Origin: Cafeteria roenbergensis
Lineage: Eukaryota > Sar > Bigyra > Bicosoecida > Cafeteriaceae
DNA: 64,000 nucleotides
Assembly: GCA_008330645.1 (NCBI GenBank)
Contig: VLTN01000022.1
Span: 310,001 to 374,000 of the forward strand
Direction of reading: 5' to 3'
How positions within the stretch are numbered: position 1 is the first letter of the stretch; each line of letters begins with the position of its first letter. The notes under the pieces are model-generated. The model did no database searches. It saw nothing but the letters and a program-made list of their open reading frames with translations, and was not told the origin of the DNA. The translations under genes were made by a program, and so were the position numbers. Below, in pieces: positions 62,001 through 64,000 of this stretch.

Positions 62001-62187
62001 GGTCCGCCGGATCCTCCAGCTGTGCCGGCAGCGACGCCGCCTCGCTGGGCTCGTACGACTCCTCACTGCTGGCGTCCCGCAGGACCATGCGGCTGCGCTG
62101 TGGCAATGGGCCGCCGTCGTGGCGGGCGCCGTGCCTGCTTGTGGTGGGCGCCGCCAGCGCGGCCCACCACGCCTCGCCGGACGCCAT
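47044..62187 (-). CDS. Giant intronless protein with repeated GAF-like segments and coiled coil
   Basis: A single uninterrupted frame; the ATG at 62187 gives 5,047 residues (an in-frame ATG at 62559 would add 124 Arg/Pro-rich residues that look non-coding). About seven segments have GAF-like layout, an alpha-helix, a variable beta core ending in a hydrophobic strand, then a helix rich in Ala and Leu: near 61.2-62.0, 58.7-59.3, 58.0-58.5, 53.9-54.6, 51.2-51.9, 49.1-49.9 and 47.7-48.5 kb. The clearest has RAVLVGVLVVHGP then ALASVALAPVV; another has VALLAVRALRAATGAEVADLVI. An Ala/Glu/Arg coiled coil lies at 55.6-57.4 kb. A poly-Gly run and acidic, Ser-rich linkers separate the units. GAF domains commonly bind cyclic nucleotides or other small ligands, but I see no conserved ligand motif and no catalytic domain. 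Function unknown. Confidence 0.72.
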   Translation of the reverse strand: MASGEAWWAALAAPTTSRHGARHDGGPLPQRSRMVLRDASSEESYEPSEAASLPAQLEDPADRPLLRALLALSRAAASSTADLCAAAEAQLELVFAQEGRRVRRATLFIVDNDGEREAEGGAAQSPGRIVATAIEAAEPPAADVTHRLELPASGSIGQLLAGPPAGGVSAGSHAHHHAAAAAAAAAATEAAAASQPADRHDVRTVRGRGAVAAWLAEQGRAFPAAHSPSHALVAAVRTAFGEPLGWIEVLADKDLGPRPRHTHGQWEDSKGGPVTSPSRHDQAGAPFNANDARRAAVVAGHIASLLQLAKDRETATAIIRSTGRAATEAAAGTQADVGAASVSLARAGPAAAAALARLTAALPAEPAAWLDDASQVRLLPVVGSLLGARLCLRRPDASLPGAAWSVARVKPPRGASRGARALCAALLGSDPGEASSGGARPGSQPSAESGAEFEVGFIVPAGSDETLLQALAAWGSAPADPSAGTSGSASVSGSSTSGSSSSLDGSESDAESESDAAARAARPAASAPAAPAATDSGASVTTGLSGAGARFREVLLGTGEPVSERLRLPAPTRRSAPPGHTPAAGRAAAAMVVVRRDGSAGGGRAERRWSIASVEAAEAGDSATTSAGRRGRAGESRQSKPGAAAPRVRSTAVEVEVPSAGGWAEVSRLEGSGLARLWAAWGHGAGAAAARPDGAPLPAVRRSAAAEPSDPSDGGSTSMRRRRHRWAEWEKRALTALPEGSILVALPHGGAAATGTDRSRSRRQHGSRGSSSPGRPPLRPQPLAIVLLPVPRPGESADLPHGRAHVLAEPHESPEVCARMRSAATAVAAAIDAVVAAAEADARIGSALAAAAAARRAASALVLASAPPPPPPQQQQACSAGSARRGSMFEAEPPGARMGRRASLEELLTGGRAWGGAASPAAAALQTGRGWAQQQQQQQQQQQAEAEAAADRLWPMRSRRDPRPFDDRLSALLEETSAGLERLCGGARAVVSLVRVGDRQAAAARSVAATGLDAGAVAAGGARTLFSVAAGEDPPSATLALQALAEPGRAASAEAGVAPEHSGSASHFAASGGHGARLSRSSPASTATALMELGGSRWGAAAAAPLAAWAEAVLEASLWDELTPAEQSAVEAAGLDGRLAVVVTLAAPLPEGPGAVGGSAGDAASRPPPSDPAADRAASESAVLRQEAEQLCQDLSHRAALLVAEQAHQWEAAASRPLAEVSRLTGQLASAGSVDEVALLAVRALRAATGAEVADLVIAVSRRDLHGEASGSDVPAEPLLVSLAGLAKAGRAARRVGTAARSAAAATDEDDDDYDAEFGDAAGRAGLTLAEAEPVEPGAGAIGLAFVSSQPVELAPDDPSSDQGGPEEPLLGRWGVVVPVSGSSNVGRRVRSALVEAACFRGTAEPKSEVDVFDAELGAEPVDADAGDSDSEASADRGAAGAGGRARPSSSTADPASERRRHAAGAGGGGPPAAAAASAAASAQEEEEEEEEEVAGDRLWRAIMGGADGSAERSAGFDGLEQEALPTESGGIGQADPSGSRDSGVLGCAVSSSGSAWHASAGDEVAMRFVAAAALRALARLGTEAAAAAGARRWAAQVAADAADEVEAAADRQSSAESDASRARAEAAAARAAAAGAEAEAEAFRRQAEEARAAAEAARAEAAAEVELARAEASDAVSAARAEAEAAEEAAQAEAEAARETAEEECAAARASADAEIAAARAEMNAELRRCRADAEMEVERAERQASSDAEAVRQSAEAEIRATHEAAAAAVAQAEAEAAAAVEAAAAEAEMRLSEAAAEAADAVVAAATRAREETAAAAAEQLEAERRRWEAETAKRSADAEAAAAQGAAARRAAEERATAAEAAVAAAEEALASARGAAEQLARRPLDAASVASGLVSRTPSRVASIRRVASRATIARRSLSRAFSRYLAGGADPDADDEEDDVDEDDEEVESVRSGADLRLTPGGLRRDMSAASFASFGGASAASGASPGRGGGTAAVSPFHSGLEASARSVRRAPSGQNSRGETAAGGASEGASSPSEAAAASARRAAASGVRAARQAAASPSGRLAAWQSFAVSGSGDAGREEAAASLDAAAEAARARAAEARARIEAAEREAERLTAESAKMAAEAAAAKRLADAGTRAANTADARVRATLLAEAAAKRAAAAATARASTAEQRAAAAEQARKAEQRRAASLEASLRALRAELSAAQTAMPWDAIANSGTSPASGSSAGRAGEARLRLQRIHTATTEALQAAARAKDVDADVGTDRASAAATKPDGGPSTPPEGTTAGGGADPASRSPVAPRAAAAAPPPVPASRIARLTSRVWGPVTGPAAGSAAGLYRPVSASSTADILSTDEDLDRALAAGELCSPSSAASSATDGSPQGAGAELRHAAATATVTATATVTEPVAASPWGMALPRHADVVSESRPGHSPVGREASAPSRRPGGQTARFHASAAEGGTAGAGAGAGYAGAGAGTGAGAGAGAGYAGAGAGAGAGGAGVESAAVDAAAAAADARSAAESGLAAVCAVSGATWATLWAVSRWSAAPHGGKGVAQQLTSAAAVKWQSPVGVPVSLTATGRRRSTAVPTSDRLCTSAVARCAAACRPVFLRNWLEQDVGADPAIDCPPAAGPGRAWLLAVPVVAALAAPDAAAGARSLKLPAIGDSGTSLCGWALPRASVSHRGHAGELDGAPGRAIPPTLAPVRAVLVGVLVVHGPCGRPPIDVPAAAVELQALASVALAPVVTAGCAEASLWASLFSPRNRADAEPDPRGLGRASGRGFRRGPGSFRFEPAGRAGAGSAGGGGWGLEAWEAGAAAWVRGAAGAGPPLPPPLLVAQLSAARVARAWEAARGARSLRCSLQALQAEPGCLRALAAAEAEAAAAAAATTTLAGLAAVVAAALPAVVAAAAEAAAASRSASLARLAAVSGEPVAALPAEGSPLLIARAALVLMPGEATGVPPAAAPHTGSASGSAGSPTSPAGPGVRDPWAFVPRRAAGSAGQSAGSAGWKDSLSDAWSGEAAPRVALPRGGGVCGAASASGQPVIAGRSSASTSSASRGAVPCEAEAAALGCDVASLLAAPTVAAWPVTLPSLVNRKLGALGATLLLALWAPSDATAQPDPGPTGATAAGATATNGAWADTSSERGGLRVAFSEVPADAQGSATSYEEQKAADEVSAPQRGRASSVGSAGRAGSPLRRSATMAGALRVRATSPSSAGLGSPTSSAASPRHSPPPADASPRRSALRRTGSRRVLPSSPAHAGATRRPASAPRPSLRRSVTAAELSPAPRRSLAMDPSETGAASPRALPSSAGSSSADGAFTWPAPAPGATDSAAGAAATGGAAGGTAGNAPGRRLESAAGRAGAAAGGGGGGGGGGGGGGGGGGGGGGGGGGGGGVGGGGGGGEGLEPVQVSANVGREVAELLERCTSLVSGKMVAIGEAASGRSLAAAAVSDAAARRNRAQALSDSRLASLMARCQAGDAALSRLERVPDALTRLRPTADGLLTAVRAVLGLDSGSHSDETARVAVMARNRHDQSDVADVVDRAPAAQGADVGSAGGDSDRWAGLAALEAAAREAASGRAGITSLLPDGAWMSGRAVVSVAPVEAGARVVAVAWIGPSDSRSGPAELVAVEATCSAASEAEAAAAAAAAGAAVTAWASLRESGAQSQRSQLRIASVSAELQKVSLRLQEEAAAGAQWASAAQAAAAAAAAEGPGDAAAAAAAAALPGAVVWWGRWSIADSSTTDSSTTDSSPTDSWLAASPAALRLAGRAASSIPPGQGVSGRLIAAACRAATPARHSDGSGEVSVAAGTAAEFLGRAEEADDAHPDERRAWKESLSERAASAEGGSPVKWVAAAAVSGFAGAVAGVCVFLPVAPSAALPARRSDGLAEPTSATASRSEAASVATEATSDGGSAGRSADREVAAGGDAADSSAVEQASAALLARALASALSRSAAARRAALRVRQLTAAGEDAANRSAGLAEGVEAASRCAAEAAAVARAGTALHQLNAIGERLAADAAVTAERSKSASRSRRSRFKHGSATDPSESGSEASPEGDADADADGVSAVAAAARAARRDGAALPGWLLRVMRGVDQLCPAAMRAGGARLWLPERPVGWRRLQRAEAASSRSSAQPGGADWVSVAWPGSGAAVATVRWADDVAAPGGGSGSFGSAGASHGGVGGGGSAEEGSPADRTVGGDGRMTVSQLDATARAPVRGDRGGSGPSVAAEGSVEGSVEGSLGASLAPPPDRDAARAVAAARRPRLLRARRPALLELAAAAAGAVVLGAQPIPSEEEAAGATGTTVSLALAVLDAPSAPAAAAATDTLALLALASHRSAMAVAAGAARTAASTTGSASRRASNPSDLGGSARWSGAASRLGVRAESLLERAAAGRASEAEEATSARKAGSRSRSAGRSRDGSASGSASGSAGSSGRARVLAVLELRGLAVADLRSTKGMPLPLSVLRAEPASVAGLVLSGQVLASVFAGRRAAIALGQQRQALRAATRHVGLLTSSATAVAEVRLRVEEARQRAAAAEEERDRYRAALRVLDRSARLTRRLLAAGPARAEGDAAAEAPVASACARLCRHCMPRAAAVRVLLPAEPRGRTAQNTASREAGDGSATSGAAASGTATAGTATSGTASGMRVLAFGCADAAAAAGGAAASLAASSVGPRSSRRLAAALAPSTLTFDPAEPAAPSLAGLAAAEECMRRAAVVRVAPLLAPRQSRSKGGRALVQPALLCAPIFGPPVAAEAEGATVRAVVAVLQVIGPSVDPSVPAADAAADGADAAIGGGGGSGGVGQGVAFDDGDARAAEEASAALGALLRWSAEVSAAEAGRREQAEASARLAQLLREGAPRSSGERQRLLTSAVEGLARARARVAELSRRCEAAERSAAAAQASLADEARRRQAAEGRAVSLQSRTAQGEARAAAARGEASALKERLSRLVESGPGATTEAAWFRAEAEGDASGDRGDGGDGGGRGERGGQRASAGGRGRGHSGRRRGSEGGGRSALHSALAEAARTQASLDGMRALERALGGEGAADL
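48245..48330 (+). repeat. 15-bp imperfect tandem repeat around GGCAGTGCC
   Basis: Five units of the type GTGGCAGTGCCTGAG inside the giant gene; the last unit carries GGCAGAGCC, the word dispersed through the gene. Confidence 0.85.
51977..52083 (-). repeat. CCA trinucleotide microsatellite encoding poly-Gly
   Basis: About 35 CCA units with one interruption; read on the minus strand as GGT codons, giving a glycine run in the giant protein. Confidence 0.95.
54690..54792 (-). repeat. ACCGGC/ACCAGC hexamer repeat
   Basis: Alternating hexamers with two ATAACC interruptions; encodes Gly-Ala repeats with two YAGAG units in the giant protein. Confidence 0.9.
57713..57738 (-). repeat. TCC microsatellite encoding poly-Glu
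   Basis: Eight to nine TCC triplets on the plus strand, read as a glutamate run in the giant protein. Confidence 0.9.
61091..61108. repeat. Perfect 18-bp palindrome GGCTCTGCCGGCAGAGCC
   Basis: Head-to-head pair of the 9-base word that is dispersed through the giant gene. A 16-bp core of the same palindrome recurs at 55478-55493. Confidence 0.95.
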
Positions 62188-62933
62188 GGGCGCGTTCCCG
62201 AGGGCACGGGAACCCTGTTGGGTGAAGGCAGGCTGGGAGCCGCGAGCCCGGCAAGCGTGTGCGCCTCCCGGCCGGCGCGAGTTGCTGCAGCGCCGCTCAC
62301 CGAGGCAAACGGTCGGTGTGGTAGAGCCGGTCGCGCCAAACCGCGACCAAGCGCCTCGATGCGATCCCGTCCCCGCCGCCTCCGCGGGACGTCCATGGCA
62401 GCCGGGGCCGGGATGGGCCTCTGCTCGTGGCGTGCGTCGGGGGCGCCGTGGCTCGGTGTCGGGAGTCGACTTTGCGCCGATGTTTGGTTTCTGCTTCGTC
62501 GAGCGGCGCGAGCGGTCGCTCACCGGCCGGTCCGTGGGCGCCATCTTGGTCTCCCACATGCGCGCGAAATCTCGTCTTGGCAGCGTGCAGGTTCGAGCGC
62601 AGGGCTTGCATCGCGCGCGCGCAACCTCGTTTCTCGCTTGTCCGACGTTGCTGTGGGCCCAGGCTCCGCGCTGCCGAGCTTGCCACTCCGCAACAGAATC
62701 CTAAATTGGCTGCGCGGCAGCAAGACAGGCGACACGCTGCGCAGCCCGATCGCACGGCCCGGGTCGGCCTTGCAGTGCGCAGTTGTCACCCGTTGCATCG
62801 TCCGTTCGCACGCAGGCACGCACAAGCGCCGGTCTCGCGGCGCACGTGGAACACACAAAGCAAGACAAGCCGTCGCAGCGCCCGGGCAAGCGCGCTGAGC
62901 AGCGCCCATCGCCATCGCTGGCAGACGCCGCAT
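62188..62933. promoter_or_regulatory. Upstream region of the giant gene
   Basis: Between the end of the partial gene and the chosen start of the giant gene, both on the minus strand. The first 370 bases are open in the giant frame. Nothing else is recognised; promoter inferred from position. Confidence 0.35.
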
Positions 62934-64000
62934 CTAGCGGCGGGCGTCCAGCGGCGCCATGCGGGCCGAGAAGGCGGCCTGGGGGCTCTCGACCGCCTTG
63001 GAGGCGGGCGAGCGGCGCGGCTGCGACCGGCCGAGCGAGTTGCCGGGAGGGGCGGGGCGGGGCGCCGTGCGGAACGGGCTGAGCACCACCGTGCGGCGCA
63101 CCGCCGTCACCGGGGACGGAACTGGGGCCGGGGCCGGGAGAACCCGTGCGGTGGGGGCTGGGCCCAGCTCCGTGGCTGCGCCCGGGCGCGATCGGGGGAT
63201 GGAGCCGGATCGCGGCGCGCGGGCGGGCGAGCCGCTGCTCCTGCCTGTGGTCGCCGCCTCAGCCGGCAGCCGCCTGCTCCGCTGGGCGGCGGAGCTGGAC
63301 TGGCTGAGGGTGCTCCGCATGTACCCCGGCAGCGACTCCTCCTGCGCCGCCTGCCGCTGAAGAGGACTGGACCGCGCAGCGCGCAGGCGCGCCGACGGGC
63401 TGGAGCCCTGACGCAGCCCAGACCGGGCGACCAGCGGCGACGTGACCGGCCCGCCACCGGCGCCTGCGCCGCCATTGTCAGGGCCGTTGCCAGCGCCCGA
63501 GCTGGCGCCCTGAACCATCGGCGACCCGGGTGCAGCAGCGCCGGCCCCGCGCGCCGCCGCCTTGGCCTCGCGCACCATCTCGCGCGCGGCGTTGACCCTC
63601 GCCAGAACGGCCGCCTGCGCCACGCTCTCCTCCGCCCGGGCTGCCGCCTCCGCCAAACGGCGCGAAACCGCTGCAGCGGCCGGCCCCTGCGCCCGAGCGC
63701 CGCCGTTGAGCGCAGCACCGCTCTCGCCCGCGCCGCTCTGCCCGCCCCCTGCCCCGCGCGACGCACCAGCCTCCGCCTCGGCCGCCGCGTCCGCCTCCTC
63801 CGGAACCACCTCGACGGGCGGCAGCGCCTGCAGCTTGTTCTCAAAGGCCGCCTGCGCGCTCGCCAGCCGCGACACGACGGCCCCGGCCGCCGCAGCAGCG
63901 CGCCACACGTCCCGCCGCAGCAGGGAGAACGGCAGCGTCTCGCCCTCCAGCCGCCGCAGGGCCGCCGCGGTGGCGGCCGGGGCAAGCTCCGCCTCGGCCG
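62934..64000 (-). CDS. C-terminal part of an unrecognised Ala/Ser/Pro-rich protein (runs off the window)
   Basis: The frame is open from the window edge to a stop at 62934, at least 354 residues. The first visible part is helix-like (ALRRLEGETLPFSLLRRDVW, then RLASAQAAFENKLQALPPVEV) and may be the end of a folded or coiled-coil domain. The remainder is disordered, rich in Ala, Ser, Pro and Arg, with many S-P and R-S pairs (SPLVARSGLRQGSS, SPFRTAPRPAPP) that could be phosphorylation sites. No ATG is needed within the window since the frame continues beyond it. No family recognised. Confidence 0.55.
   Translation of the reverse strand, partial: AEAELAPAATAAALRRLEGETLPFSLLRRDVWRAAAAAGAVVSRLASAQAAFENKLQALPPVEVVPEEADAAAEAEAGASRGAGGGQSGAGESGAALNGGARAQGPAAAAVSRRLAEAAARAEESVAQAAVLARVNAAREMVREAKAAARGAGAAAPGSPMVQGASSGAGNGPDNGGAGAGGGPVTSPLVARSGLRQGSSPSARLRAARSSPLQRQAAQEESLPGYMRSTLSQSSSAAQRSRRLPAEAATTGRSSGSPARAPRSGSIPRSRPGAATELGPAPTARVLPAPAPVPSPVTAVRRTVVLSPFRTAPRPAPPGNSLGRSQPRRSPASKAVESPQAAFSARMAPLDARR

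Overview
This is a very GC-rich (clearly above 65% by eye), gene-dense nuclear segment from a flagellated eukaryotic microbe. The evidence is ten spliceosomal introns I could place by reading frame and protein similarity. All ten have donors beginning GTGAG and acceptors ending [C/T]GCAG. The proteins include ER quality-control and glycosylation enzymes, a V-ATPase subunit, three proteins of the ciliary axoneme or its assembly, and a two-domain betaine-lipid synthase. No photosynthesis gene is visible. A stramenopile (a bicosoecid-like heterotroph, for example) or a haptophyte would fit; the sequence alone does not decide. I saw no transposase, reverse transcriptase, capsid gene, CRISPR array, rRNA or tRNA.

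Layout. 0.4-2.4 kb: secreted GH32 fructosidase with a PAN-like insert (-). 2.7-4.2 kb: MUS81-type nuclease with its C-terminal helix-hairpin-helix (-). 4.5-7.9 kb: WDR59/GATOR2-like protein with the RING but no beta-propeller (+). 9.2-10.8 kb: GT10 fucosyltransferase (+). 11.8-16.6 kb: unrecognised low-complexity protein (-). 16.9-20.9 kb: axonemal dynein intermediate chain DNAI3/WDR63/IC140 (+). 21.4-22.8 kb: V-ATPase subunit d (-). 23.2-23.75 kb: small membrane protein (+). 24.03-24.2 kb: a stray copy of the 3' end of the gene at 40.5-43.7 kb. 24.6-28.4 kb: Clu-like/TPR protein (+). 28.9-30.4 kb: MNS1 (-). 30.9-32.2 kb: Kelch protein (+). 32.6-34.55 kb: ribophorin I/OST1 (+). 34.8-37.3 kb: a second MUS81-type nuclease, with N-terminal HhH and winged helix (+). 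37.6-40.1 kb: betaine-lipid synthase BTA1 with a 20-nt microexon (+). 40.5-43.7 kb: TSNAXIP1-like ciliary protein (-). 43.9-46.7 kb: HRD1/synoviolin (+). 47.0-62.2 kb: one intronless ORF of about 5,000 codons with repeated GAF-like segments (-). 62.9 kb to the edge: partial unknown protein (-).

Most genes stand in head-to-head pairs with 200-500 bp between starts (MUS81/WDR59, unknown/DNAI3, V-ATPase d/TM protein, MNS1/Kelch, TSNAXIP1/HRD1), so promoters are probably shared. DNAI3, MNS1 and TSNAXIP1 form a loose ciliary set; OST1, HRD1, GT10 and the GH32 enzyme belong to the secretory pathway; the two MUS81 proteins belong to DNA repair. The most unusual signals are: a 9-base word (GGCAGAGCC and its complement) strewn through the giant gene in every reading frame; two MUS81 genes with complementary domain losses; a WDR59 without its propeller; and the displaced 3' fragment.
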